This document shows, one piece after another, positions 52,571 through 62,000 of a stretch of 64,000 nucleotides of DNA. The notes under the pieces were generated by a model, which did not search any database, had not been told where the DNA came from, and saw nothing but the letters and a program-made list of their open reading frames with translations. This DNA is from JAJFJD01 sp965228975 (GTDB lineage Bacteria > Pseudomonadota > Alphaproteobacteria > UBA8366): the NCBI GenBank assembly GCA_965228975.1, contig OZ245851.1, forward strand, positions 4,526,001 through 4,590,000, given 5' to 3'. Positions within the stretch are counted from its first letter, which is position 1; every line of letters starts with the position of its first letter. Made by a program: the position numbers and the translations under genes.

Positions 52571-52624
52571 AGTGAACACCCTTGACGTTCACCCCATGAA
52601 CGCGGTAGTGTTCATCCTGTGAAC
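52563..52624 (+). promoter_or_regulatory. Three palindromic operator-like sites, GTTCA-N5-TGAAC
   Basis: Three sites are present at 52563-52577 (spacer TGAAG), 52587-52601 (spacer CCCCA) and 52610-52624 (spacer TCCTG). Half-sites are identical in all three, spacer length is exactly 5, and centres are 24 and 23 bp apart, so they lie roughly on one DNA face. They sit immediately upstream of a winged-helix regulator gene. A homodimeric regulator binding cooperatively, most simply the neighbouring gene product, is the obvious reading. Confidence 0.75.
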
Positions 52625-52632
52625 GCCTATCC

Positions 52633-52650
52633 GCGGGTATGCCTACCCGC
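52633..52650 (+). promoter_or_regulatory. Hairpin in the leader of the winged-helix regulator gene
   Basis: GCGGGTA and TACCCGC form a perfect 7-bp stem around TGCC, 9 bases after the third operator and 12 bases before ATG 52663. No T tract follows; AAAGG, the likely ribosome-binding site, begins directly after the stem. It could affect translation initiation or be a further protein-binding site. Confidence 0.45.
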
Positions 52651-52662
52651 AAAGGCCGTGGA

Positions 52663-53355
52663 ATGCGCGGCACGGATGACGTGGTGGGGGGCCGCCCGGT
52701 CATGGCCGGAAGCAAGACCGAAAACGGGACGATGGACAACGAGGCCGAGATCACGCTCGGCCTGTTGAATGCGGTGCATGAAGACAGCGGCCTGACGCAA
52801 CGGTCCGCCGCCCGCAATCTGGGAATCGCGCTCGGCCTCACCAACGCCTATTTGAAACGTTGCATCCGCAAGGGCTACATCAAGGTCCGGCAGATTCCGT
52901 CGAACCGCTATGCCTACTACCTGACACCGCAGGGATTTGCCGAAAAGGCGCGGCTGACCACCGAATACCTTTCCCACTCCTTCACTTTCTTCCGCCAGGC
53001 ACGCGAGCAATGCGCGGATGCATTAACCGCCTGCACCGCGAACGATTGGAAGAATGTCGCGCTGGCCGGGTCCGGCGACCTTGCGGAAATCGCCGTGTTG
53101 TGCGGCCACAACCTGAACGGCGCGGTGACGCTGCATTGCGTCATCGATCCCGAAGATGCCGGCGCTCAGTGCGCAGGCCTCCCCCTGGTGAGCACGCCAC
53201 CGCCGCGGGGCACGATCGACGCGATCATCCTGACCGACCTTCGCATGCCGCAACAGACATTCGACGGGCTGCGCGACCAGTTTCCGGCCGACCGAATCCT
53301 GACGCCACCGTTGCTGCAGGTGGTACGGGACCCCGCGCCGGATGCGGAGGCGTGA
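52663..53355 (+). CDS. Winged-helix transcriptional regulator of the polysaccharide locus
   Basis: This encodes 230 residues from ATG 52663, chosen because AAAGG lies 7 bases upstream. An ATG at 52639 falls in a hairpin loop; 52702 and 52732 are alternatives. The winged helix at about 28-90 shows LGLLNAVHEDSGLTQRSAAR, a recognition helix GLTNAYLKRCIRKGYI, and a wing (IPSNRYAYYLTPQGF). After an amphipathic helix (EYLSHSFTFFRQAREQCADAL), residues about 125-220 resemble a Rossmann-like ligand-binding half (NVALAGSGDLAEIAVLCGH). It resembles 'EPS-associated' MarR-like regulators. Three identical palindromes upstream suggest autoregulation. The NusG-like gene follows after 2 bp. Confidence 0.85.
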   Translation: MRGTDDVVGGRPVMAGSKTENGTMDNEAEITLGLLNAVHEDSGLTQRSAARNLGIALGLTNAYLKRCIRKGYIKVRQIPSNRYAYYLTPQGFAEKARLTTEYLSHSFTFFRQAREQCADALTACTANDWKNVALAGSGDLAEIAVLCGHNLNGAVTLHCVIDPEDAGAQCAGLPLVSTPPPRGTIDAIILTDLRMPQQTFDGLRDQFPADRILTPPLLQVVRDPAPDAEA

Positions 53356-53357
53356 CC

Positions 53358-53861
53358 ATGGAACGATGGTATGTGGTGCATACGCGCGCCGGCGCCGAAC
53401 GTCTCGCCCAAGGCCACCTGGAGCGCCAGGGTTTCGAGACTTATATGCCGTGCTACCTCAAGACGCGGCGGCACGCCCGGCGGACGTCGCAGATACCGGC
53501 GCCGCTGTTCCCGCGTTACCTGTTCGTCCGTTTCGATGCCGGGAACGCGCCCTGGCGGTCGATCAACGGCACCCATGGCGTCAGCCATCTCGTCTGCATG
53601 GGCAATCGGCCATCCGCCGTCCCGCACGGCGTGGTGTCGGAAATCCGCGCCCGCGAATACGAGGACGGTTTCGTCGACGTCACCGAACCGCTCGGCTTCG
53701 ACTCCGGCGATGTGGTGCAGGTGACCCACGGCCCATTGGCGCAACAGACCGGTATCTTTCACGGCCGCGACGACGCCCAGCGCGTTGTCGTCCTGCTTTC
53801 GTTGCTGGGCCGCGAGATGAAAGTCGCACTGGACCGCGAGGCCGTCGCCGCCTTCGCTTAA
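53358..53861 (+). CDS. NusG-like / RfaH-type transcription elongation factor
   Basis: This encodes 167 residues. An N-terminal NGN domain (MERWYVVHTRAGAERLAQGHL, FPRYLFVRFDAG) contacts RNA polymerase, and a C-terminal KOW-like part follows (FDSGDVVQVTHGPLAQQTGIF). The general nusG normally lies beside secE and ribosomal genes. This copy sits at the head of a polysaccharide block, as RfaH/LoaP-type paralogues do, where they prevent premature termination in long surface-polysaccharide operons. No ops-like element was recognised. The gene is 2 bp after the winged-helix regulator, so the two are co-translated. Confidence 0.9.
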   Translation: MERWYVVHTRAGAERLAQGHLERQGFETYMPCYLKTRRHARRTSQIPAPLFPRYLFVRFDAGNAPWRSINGTHGVSHLVCMGNRPSAVPHGVVSEIRAREYEDGFVDVTEPLGFDSGDVVQVTHGPLAQQTGIFHGRDDAQRVVVLLSLLGREMKVALDREAVAAFA

Positions 53862-53915
53862 TCCGGCCCGCCCCGTCGGCTGGCCGATCCTGCCGTCTCG
53901 GTCTATAACGCGACC

Positions 53916-54887
53916 ATGATCTGGCTAATTCCCGCCTGCGTCACCGTCGCCATTGCCAGCGCCCTGGCCACCGGCGCGTTGCGCACGCAGTTGCAGCGGC
54001 GGTCGATCCTGGATCATCCGAACGAGCGCAGCAGCCACGAGCGGCCGACGCCGCGGGGCGGCGGGCTGGCGGTCGTCCCGATCATTCTCGTTGCCTGGGC
54101 GCTCTACGCCGGCGTCCCGGTTTCGGCGGAGATGGCCGTGATCATTCCCGGCGCGGCGGTCCTGGCCCTGCTGTCCTGGGTCGATGACCTGCGCACGCTA
54201 CCGGCCTCGATCCGGCTCGCCGGACAAACCGCCGTCGTCGCGACGGCACTGGTCCTGCTCGACGGTTTCGGGCTGGTATTCCAGGGCTTGCTGCCGCCGC
54301 TGATGGACAAGATCGTCGCGGCGGTCGCATGGGTCTGGTTCATCAACCTATTCAACTTCATGGACGGCATCGACGGCATTTCCGGTGTCGAGGCGATCAG
54401 CATCGGCGGCGGGTTGGCGGCCTTGGCGCTGGTGACCCCGGCGGTCGCGCCCGCACCCTGGTATGGTCTGGCGATCGCCGCGGCGATGCTCGGCTTCCTG
54501 ATCTGGAACTGGCATCCGGCCCGCATTTTCCTGGGCGATGTCGGCAGCGTACCGGTCGGATTCCTGCTCGGGTTCCTGTTATTGGCGGCGGCCGCAAACG
54601 GATATTGGGCGCCGGCCCTTATTCTGCCGCTCTACTATCTCGCCGATGCGACGATCACCCTGTTCCGGCGGGGGTTGCGGGGCGAGAAAGTCTGGCGCGC
54701 CCATCGCGAACACTTCTATCAGAAATCGGTGCAAGGCGGCCGCAGCCATGCCGTGACCTGCGGCGCAATATCCTTCGCCAACCTGTTGCTCGTTGCGCTG
54801 GCCGTGACCGCCATGAGCGCGCCCGCGGTATCGCTGGTCGGGGCGGCGGTGGTGGTCTCTGTCCTGCTGTTCTGGATGCGATCCTAA
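53916..54887 (+). CDS. Polyprenyl-phosphate sugar-1-phosphate transferase (WecA/WbpL-like)
   Basis: This encodes 323 residues with about ten TM helices. The MraY/WecA family sites are LSWVDDLRTLP (DD metal site), NLFNFMDGIDGISG, and HPARIFLGDVGSVPVGF, with HREHFYQK in the cytosolic loop near the C-terminus. It transfers a sugar phosphate from a UDP-sugar to undecaprenyl phosphate, the first membrane step of O-antigen or exopolysaccharide synthesis. Similar WbpL-type enzymes prefer UDP-FucNAc/QuiNAc-like sugars, which would fit the dehydratase encoded next. Confidence 0.92.
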   Translation: MIWLIPACVTVAIASALATGALRTQLQRRSILDHPNERSSHERPTPRGGGLAVVPIILVAWALYAGVPVSAEMAVIIPGAAVLALLSWVDDLRTLPASIRLAGQTAVVATALVLLDGFGLVFQGLLPPLMDKIVAAVAWVWFINLFNFMDGIDGISGVEAISIGGGLAALALVTPAVAPAPWYGLAIAAAMLGFLIWNWHPARIFLGDVGSVPVGFLLGFLLLAAAANGYWAPALILPLYYLADATITLFRRGLRGEKVWRAHREHFYQKSVQGGRSHAVTCGAISFANLLLVALAVTAMSAPAVSLVGAAVVVSVLLFWMRS

Positions 54888-54997
54888 CCACAGCCGCGTC
54901 ATCCAACCCCTAGTATCGGCAGTCCCTACACGGGTATGATATTCACCGGTCGGGAGTTATTGCTGTTGCCGCAAAAGCGCCTTAAGAAGCGGGGGAA

Positions 54998-56911
54998 ATG
55001 AGCCTGCGGATCAAAATGGACCGGACGCGAATCGCGTTCGTGCATGACGTCATCATGGCGGCGGTGTCCTTCCCGCTGTCGCTCTATCTGCGCGTCGGCG
55101 TGATGGACAGCTATGAGATCGAGCCCTACCTGATCCCCGGCACGATCCTGTTCGCCGCCTTGGCCGCGCCGGTGTTCTGGTACGGACGCCTCTATCGCGG
55201 CATTTGGCGTTACGCCTCGCTGGACGATCTGGTGGCGATCACCAAGGCGGTGACGCTGCTGATCCTACTGTTCTTGCCGCTGTTGTTCGTGATCACGCGC
55301 CTGGAGTTTTTCCCGCGCTCGGCGCCCTTCATCAATTGGTTCGTCCTGATGACGCTGCTCGGCGGCCCGCGTTTCCTCTACCGCCTGTTCAAGGACCGGC
55401 GCATGGAAAATGTTCTTGCGCGGTCCGACCATCTGCGGGTTCCGGTGCTGCTGATCGGCGCCAACGACGCCGCGGAACTGTTCATCCGCCAGCAGGCACG
55501 CGACCGCGACGCCACCTATAAGGTCCTTGGCGTCATCGACGAGAAGGGGCGGCGAATTGGACGGTCGATCCACGGGGTTCAAGTGATCGGCGGGTTGGAC
55601 GACCTGGAAAAGATCGTGCGCAGCATCAACGACCCGCCGCCGCAACGGCTTGTCCTGACGCATCACCGGTTCGAGGGCGCCATGGTGCGGGACATCCTGG
55701 CGCGGGCGGAGAAATTGGGCCTCAGCATGGCGCGGCTGCCCCGCCTCGCCGACCTCAAGACCGGTATCGAGGATCAAAATCGCATCGAGACGCAGCCGAT
55801 CGACGTCGAGGATTTGCTGGGCCGGCCGCAGGCGGTGCTCGACCGGGACGCCATGCGCGCGCTGATCGCGAACCGCAAGGTCCTCGTGACCGGCGCGGGC
55901 GGCACGATCGGCGCCGAACTGGTACGCCAGATCGCCGATTTCGACCCGGCCTCGATCGCGCTGCTCGACGCGTCGGAATACAACCTCTACCAAATCGACG
56001 GCGAACTGTCCGAGACCCACGCCGCCCTGCCGCGGCACGCGGTTCTTGGCGACGTGCGCGACCGGACGCGGCTCGATGACGTGTTCGCGCGCTACGCACC
56101 GGACCTGGTGTTCCACGCCGCCGCGCTGAAGCATGTCCCGATGGTCGAAGCCAATCCGCTCGAAGGGGTCCTGACCAACACGATCGGCAGCCGTAACGTC
56201 GCCGAAGCCTGCCGTGCCGCGAATGTCCGGCTGATGGTGCAGATTTCCACCGACAAGGCGGTCAACCCGACAAACGTTATGGGCGCGACGAAGCGGCTGG
56301 GGGAAAGCTACGGCCAGGCGCTCGACCTGGAAACCCGGGAGAATGGCGGTACGCGGTTCGTTACCGTCCGCTTCGGCAATGTCCTGGGGTCGACCGGATC
56401 AGTTGTCCCGCTGTTCCAGCGCCAGATCGCCCAAGGCGGCCCGGTCACCGTGACCGATCCGAACGTGACGCGATATTTCATGTCGGTCCGCGAAGCCGTC
56501 GAGTTGGTCTTGCAGGCTTCCGCGATCGGCGAGTCGGACGGCGCGGCTTGCGGCAAGATCTTCGAGCTGGAAATGGGCGAGCCGGTCCGCATCGTCGACC
56601 TGGCGCATCAGATGATCCGCCTCGCGGGCTATACGCCGGACACGGATATCGAGGTCAAGTTCATCGGACTGCGGCCCGGCGAAAAAATGCAGGAAGAGCT
56701 TCTGCACGCGTCCGAGGCTGTCGTGCCGACCACGCATCCGAACCTGTGCCTGGCCAGTCCCCGCACCGCGGATCTGCCGCTGTTGCAGCGGGCGCTCGGA
56801 GAATTGGAAGAAGCCGCCAGGGCCCGGCGGGAAGATCAGGTGATGGCGATGATTCAACGGCTCGTTCCCGAATTCGGCAGCGAGGAGACACCCGCCGCCC
56901 TATCGCGGTGA
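54998..56911 (+). CDS. Membrane-anchored NDP-sugar 4,6-dehydratase (WbpM/PglF family)
   Basis: This encodes 637 residues from ATG 54998 (GCGGGGGAA upstream). Four N-terminal TM helices (about 15-125) are followed by a CoA-binding-like Rossmann domain (VLLIGANDAAELFIRQ near 150) and the SDR domain from about 290: VLVTGAGGTIGAELVRQI, FHAAALKHVPMVE, ISTDKAVNPTNVMGATKR. Methionine replaces the usual catalytic tyrosine (M-x-x-x-K), characteristic of the PglF/WbpM/FlaA1 4,6-dehydratases. It makes UDP-4-keto-6-deoxy sugars, precursors of QuiNAc, FucNAc or bacillosamine. It follows the sugar transferase gene, and then the block stops at purH. Confidence 0.95.
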   Translation: MSLRIKMDRTRIAFVHDVIMAAVSFPLSLYLRVGVMDSYEIEPYLIPGTILFAALAAPVFWYGRLYRGIWRYASLDDLVAITKAVTLLILLFLPLLFVITRLEFFPRSAPFINWFVLMTLLGGPRFLYRLFKDRRMENVLARSDHLRVPVLLIGANDAAELFIRQQARDRDATYKVLGVIDEKGRRIGRSIHGVQVIGGLDDLEKIVRSINDPPPQRLVLTHHRFEGAMVRDILARAEKLGLSMARLPRLADLKTGIEDQNRIETQPIDVEDLLGRPQAVLDRDAMRALIANRKVLVTGAGGTIGAELVRQIADFDPASIALLDASEYNLYQIDGELSETHAALPRHAVLGDVRDRTRLDDVFARYAPDLVFHAAALKHVPMVEANPLEGVLTNTIGSRNVAEACRAANVRLMVQISTDKAVNPTNVMGATKRLGESYGQALDLETRENGGTRFVTVRFGNVLGSTGSVVPLFQRQIAQGGPVTVTDPNVTRYFMSVREAVELVLQASAIGESDGAACGKIFELEMGEPVRIVDLAHQMIRLAGYTPDTDIEVKFIGLRPGEKMQEELLHASEAVVPTTHPNLCLASPRTADLPLLQRALGELEEAARARREDQVMAMIQRLVPEFGSEETPAALSR

Positions 56912-56984
56912 CACCGTGGAGAAATTCTGACCCGGCCCCGCCGGCCCGTACCGATACCCCTAGCTTAAGGAGAGTCCCAAACCC

Positions 56985-58562
56985 ATGGCCGACGTTTCGA
57001 TTGCGCGCGCCCTGATATCCGTTTCCGATAAAACGGGCCTTGTCGAATTCGCGCAGTTCCTCGCCGACACCGGCGTCGAAATCCTCTCGACCGGCGGATC
57101 CGCCAAGGCGATGACCGATGCCGGACTGACCGTCATCGAGGTCGCCGACCACACCGGATCGCCGGAGATCCTGGACGGCCGGGTCAAGACGCTGCATCCC
57201 AAGATCCATGGCGGCATCCTGGGCCGCCGCGATCTCGACAGCCATCGCCACCAGATGGAGGAACACGGCATCGCCCCGATCGACCTGGTCGTGGTCAACC
57301 TGTATCCGTTCGAAGCGACGGTGGCGCGCGGCGCATCCTTCGAAGACTGCGTGGAAAACATCGACATCGGCGGGCCGGCCTTGATCCGCGCCGCCGCCAA
57401 GAACCACGACCATGTCGCCGTCGTGACCGACCCCGCGCAATACGACGCGGTGCGATCCGAGATGGCCGCCCGGTCCGGCGCCACCGATACCGAGCTGCGC
57501 CTGCGCCTGGCGGAAGAGGCATACGCACACACGGCCCTTTACGACACGATGATCGCCGATTGGCTGACCAAGCAGCGGGGTGAATTGCTGCCGCCGCAGC
57601 GGACGGTCGGCGGGCGACTCAAACAGCGCCTGCGCTACGGCGAGAACCCGCACCAGGAGGCCGGGCTCTATGTCGACGGATCGAACCGTCCCGGCGTCGC
57701 GACGGCGGAACAGATACAAGGTAAGGAACTGAGCTACAACAACCTCAACGACACCGATGCGGCGTTCGAGTTGGTCGCCGAGTTCGACGAGCCAGCCTGT
57801 GCGATCATCAAACACGCCAACCCCTGCGGCGTCGCTGCCGGCACGGACCTTAGCAGCGCCTATGCGGCGGCGCTGGCCTGCGACCCAATCAGCGCTTTCG
57901 GCGGCATCATCGCGCTGAACCGCCCGCTGGACGGCCCGACGGCCGCGCAGATCGCGGATCTGTTCGCGGAGGTCATCATCGCGCCCGACGCGGATGCGGA
58001 CGCGCGCGCCGAATTGGCCAAGAAAAAGAACCTGCGCATCCTGCTGACCGGCGACCTGCCGGACCCCGCAGCCGGCGGCATGATGGTCAAATCGATCGCC
58101 GGCGGCTACCTCATGCAGTCGCGGGATACCGGGCATATCGCAGAGCCGGATCTGCGCGTCGCGACGCAACGGGCGCCAACCGACGACGAAGTCCGCGATC
58201 TGCTGTTCGCCTTCACCGTCTGCAAACACGTGAAATCGAACGCCATCGTCTACGTCAAGGATCGCGCGACGGTCGGCATCGGCGCGGGTCAGATGAGCCG
58301 CGTGGACTCGTCCCGCATCGCCGCGCAGAAAGCCCGCGATGCGGCCGAGGCCGCCGGCGGTGGCGAGCCGAAGACGATCGGGTCGGTGGTCGCATCGGAT
58401 GCCTTCTTCCCCTTCGCCGACGGACTGATGGCGGCGGTCGACGCGGGCGCCACGGCGGTGATACAGCCGGGCGGGTCGATGCGCGACGAAGACGTCATCG
58501 CCGCGGCCGACGAAGCGGGGATCGCCATGGTGTTCACCGGCATGCGGCACTTCCGGCACTAG
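56985..58562 (+). CDS. purH: Bifunctional AICAR transformylase / IMP cyclohydrolase
   Basis: This encodes 525 residues. The N-terminal IMP cyclohydrolase part starts with RALISVSDKTGLVEFAQFL and has STGGSAKAM, GRVKTLHPKIHGGILGRR and NLYPFEATVARG. The C-terminal transformylase carries the catalytic KHANPCGVA, SAFGGIIALNRPLDGPTA, KHVKSNAIVYVKD, and SDAFFPFADG. It catalyses the last two steps of de novo purine synthesis. Adjacency to the heparinase-like gene is usual in alphaproteobacteria; here the polysaccharide block separates them. Confidence 0.97.
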   Translation: MADVSIARALISVSDKTGLVEFAQFLADTGVEILSTGGSAKAMTDAGLTVIEVADHTGSPEILDGRVKTLHPKIHGGILGRRDLDSHRHQMEEHGIAPIDLVVVNLYPFEATVARGASFEDCVENIDIGGPALIRAAAKNHDHVAVVTDPAQYDAVRSEMAARSGATDTELRLRLAEEAYAHTALYDTMIADWLTKQRGELLPPQRTVGGRLKQRLRYGENPHQEAGLYVDGSNRPGVATAEQIQGKELSYNNLNDTDAAFELVAEFDEPACAIIKHANPCGVAAGTDLSSAYAAALACDPISAFGGIIALNRPLDGPTAAQIADLFAEVIIAPDADADARAELAKKKNLRILLTGDLPDPAAGGMMVKSIAGGYLMQSRDTGHIAEPDLRVATQRAPTDDEVRDLLFAFTVCKHVKSNAIVYVKDRATVGIGAGQMSRVDSSRIAAQKARDAAEAAGGGEPKTIGSVVASDAFFPFADGLMAAVDAGATAVIQPGGSMRDEDVIAAADEAGIAMVFTGMRHFRH

Positions 58563-58677
58563 GATTGAGCGATCCTGAAATTGTCATGTTTTCGTCGATT
58601 GGCAAGGACCGCCGAAACGCCTAGCATGCGCGGCATTCTTGAGCGACGAACACCAACGAGCCATAGGAGAACAGCGG

Positions 58678-58998
58678 ATGCTGGTGACGACGACGAGTAG
58701 CCTGGAGGGCAAGAGAATCGCCGAGTATTACGGCATTTGCACCGGCGAGGCGATCTGCGGCGCAAACGTCTTCCGCGACATGTTCGCCGGCGTTCGCGAT
58801 TTCGTCGGCGGCCGGTCCGGCGCCTACGAAAAGGTCCTGCGCGAGGGCAAGGAAATCGCCATCGAGGACATGTGCGAACAGGCGAAGGAGATGGGCGGAA
58901 ACGCGGTCATCGCCGTCGATATCGACTACGAGGTGGTCGGCGAAAAAGGCTCCATGCTAATGGTCGCCGTCAGCGGCACCGCCGTCAGGGTCGAATAG
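58678..58998 (+). CDS. YbjQ-family (DUF74) protein
   Basis: This encodes 106 residues from ATG 58678 with AGGAGAACAGCGG upstream. The family pattern is full: MLVTTTSSLEGKRIAEYYG, GICTGEAICGANVFRDMFAG, FVGGRSGAYEKVLREGKE, and GGNAVIAVDIDYEVVG. YbjQ proteins form pentamers and have been proposed to bind heavy metals or act as small chaperones; the function is not settled. The gene is convergent with the glutamate dehydrogenase gene, with a short hairpin between them. Confidence 0.93.
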   Translation: MLVTTTSSLEGKRIAEYYGICTGEAICGANVFRDMFAGVRDFVGGRSGAYEKVLREGKEIAIEDMCEQAKEMGGNAVIAVDIDYEVVGEKGSMLMVAVSGTAVRVE

Positions 58999-59009
58999 CC
59001 CGGATCGCA

Positions 59010-59024
59010 CCGGCCGACGGCCGG
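59010..59024. terminator. Small hairpin between convergent genes
   Basis: CCGGCC-GAC-GGCCGG lies between the YbjQ and glutamate dehydrogenase stops. It is symmetric and could slow polymerase from both sides, but no T tract is present on either strand. Confidence 0.3.
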
Positions 59025-59034
59025 CGAGAAACGC

Positions 59035-62000
59035 CTAGGCCGTCACCAGCCCGCGCAACTCGCGGTTCGCGACGGTCAGCATCGCCAGGTCGATACTGCC
59101 GTGCTGCTCCAACTCGTTGACGATCCCCTCGACGCGGCCGACCACGTCCCGACGGTTGCCGGCCCAGTCTTCGATCGCCTCGCCGCCGCATCCGCCATTG
59201 ACGAGCACCCTGCCGGCGAGATCGACCTGCGTCCCCCATAGATCGTCGATGATCGCGCCGAGCGCCATCTGATGCCACGGATTCTCCGGCGTCATGATAT
59301 TCGCGTGATGACGCAACCAGTCGAGCTTGAAGCGGCTGCCCAGCAGGAAGTACGTCTCTCCGACCTCGCCCACCTTGCGCTTGGTCTGCTCGGCGATCCG
59401 CACGATATCGCAGGCGGTCGACAACGCCTTGAGCCGGCCGACCCGCTGCGCCAACGCCTCCGGCACGCCGGGTTGCGCGAAGCGGCCCGTGCGTTCGTGT
59501 GTTTCCGCGATCTGGTCCGGCGCCATCAACGACTCCAGCTTGGCGCTGATTTCTTCGATGCCGGCGCCATAGGTCTCGGCGTTCTTGCGGATGTCGAGCG
59601 GATGCTCACCGTAGCGCAGGAACCATAGGGTCATGCGCTCGAGCGTGCGGCCGGTCTCCATCAGCATCCGGATTTGCACCTCGGTCGAAACGGTGTTGTC
59701 CAGATCCTCGATGGCCTGCCACACCGACCGCAGGTCGAAGGCCTCGCGGACGATGGTGTAAGCCCGCGCGATCTCGGGTTCGTCCATGCCGGTCCGGTCC
59801 TGCATCTCAGTGACGAAGGTGGGACCGACGCGGTTGATCATTGAGTTGGTGACCACGGTCGCGATGATCTCCCGACGCAGGCGGTGCCGCCCGATGACCG
59901 CCTTGTATTTCTTGCGCAGCGGTTCGGGGAAGTAGCGCAACAGATCCTCTTCCAACATCGATTCGTCGGGAAGATCGCTCCCCAGCAGCCGCTCGTAGGT
60001 GATGTTCTTGGAATAGGCGAGCAGCACCGACAATTCAGGCCGCGTCAGGCCGTGGCGCGCGGATTGCCGATCCGCGATCTCCTCGTCGTCCGGCAGGAAT
60101 TCGATCTGCCGGTTCAGCAGGTCGGCCCGTTCGAGAATCCGCATCATCCGTTGCTGTTGATCGAGCAGACGGTAGGACTGCGCCTCGGTCACCGACAACG
60201 CTTGGGTTTGCTGATAGTTGTTGCGCAGGACGAGCGCCGCGACCTCGTCGGTCATTTTGGCGAGCAGCGTATCGCGCTGCTTCATCGTCATGTCGCCGCG
60301 CTGCACCACGTCGCCCAGCGCGATCTTGATGTTGACCTCGTGGTCCGACGTGTCGACGCCGGCCGAGTTGTCGATGAAGTCGGTGTTGACCCGGCCCCCG
60401 CTCTGCGCGAACTCAATGCGGCCGAGCTGCGTCACGCCGAGATTGGCGCCCTCGCCGACCACTTTGCAGCGCAGGTCGCGGCCGTCGACCCGGATCGGAT
60501 CGTTCGCCCGGTCGCCGGCGTCCGTATGGTCCTCGTCCGACGACTTGATATAGGTGCCGATGCCGCCGAACCACAGCAGGTCCACCTCGGCCAGCAGCAT
60601 CGCCTTCAGCAACTCGTTCGGCGTCACCTTGTTAGACGAAATGCCGAACAACTTCTGGATTTCCGGCGTCAGGTCGATCGACTTGGCGCTGCGCTCGAAC
60701 ACACCGCCGCCTTTGGAGATCAGCTTCGCGTCGTAATCCGACCAACTGCTGCGGGGCAGGTCGAACAGACGCCGGCGTTCCTTGAAGCTCGCGGCCGCGT
60801 CCGGCGACGGGTCGACGAAGATGTGCAGATGATTGAAGGCGCCGACCAGCTGGATATGCTCGGACAGCAGCATACCGTTGCCGAATACGTCGCCCGACAT
60901 GTCGCCGCAGCCGACGCAGGTGAAATCCTGGGACTGCGAATCGTGGCCCATTTCCCGGAAATGGCGTTTGACCGATTCCCAGGCGCCGCGCGCCGTGATG
61001 CCCATGCCCTTGTGGTCGTAGCCGGCGGAGCCGCCGGACGCGAAGGCATCGTCGAGCCAGAAGCCCCGGTCGCGGGCGACCCCGTTCGCGAAGTCCGAGA
61101 AGGTAGCCGTGCCCTTGTCCGCGGCGACCACGAGATAGGGATCGTCTTCGTCCTTGCGCACCACTTCCAGCGGCGGAATGACGTCGTCGCCGGACAGGTT
61201 GTCGGTCACGTCGAGCATCGCGCCGATGAACGTCTTGTAGACCGTGATCCCCTCTTCCATGAAGGCGTCCCGGTCGGACGGCGGCGGCGCTTTCTTCAAC
61301 ACGAATCCGCCCTTCGAGCCGACCGGCACGATCACCGCGTTCTTGACCTGCTGTGCCTTGGCGAGGCCCAGAACCTCGGTGCGGAAATCCTCGCGCCGGT
61401 CCGACCAGCGCAGGCCGCCGCGCGCGACATAACCGAAGCGCAAGTGCACGCCTTCGAAACGCGGGCTGTAGACGAATATTTCCCGTAAGGGACGCGGCAA
61501 CGGCAGCTCATCGATATTGCCGCTGTTCAGCTTGAAGGTCACATAGGGTTTCGGCGATCCGTCTTCGGCCAGCTGATAGAAATTCGTGCGCAGCGTCGAC
61601 TGGATCATGTTGAGGTAGTGGCGAATGATGCGGTCTTCATCCAGGTTGCTGACCGATTCCAGCGCCGCCTCGATATTTTCGACGGTCGTGATCTCGTTGA
61701 CCTGGCGCTTGCCGGCATAGTCCGGATCGAACCGGACCTCGAACAGTTTGACCAACAGGCCCGCCAACGTGCGGTTCTTCGCCAGCGTCTCTTCCATATA
61801 GGCCTGGCTGAACGGGATGCGCGCCTGCCGCAGGTATTTGCAATAGGACCGTAGGATGACGACCTCGCGCCAGTTGAGTCCGGCGCCGAGTACCAGCCGG
61901 TTGAACCCGTCGTCCTCCATCTGGTCCCGCCAAATCTGCGAGAAACTCTCATGGAACTCGTCGCGGATCTTCTCGAAGTCTACGGCCGATCCATCGGCGG

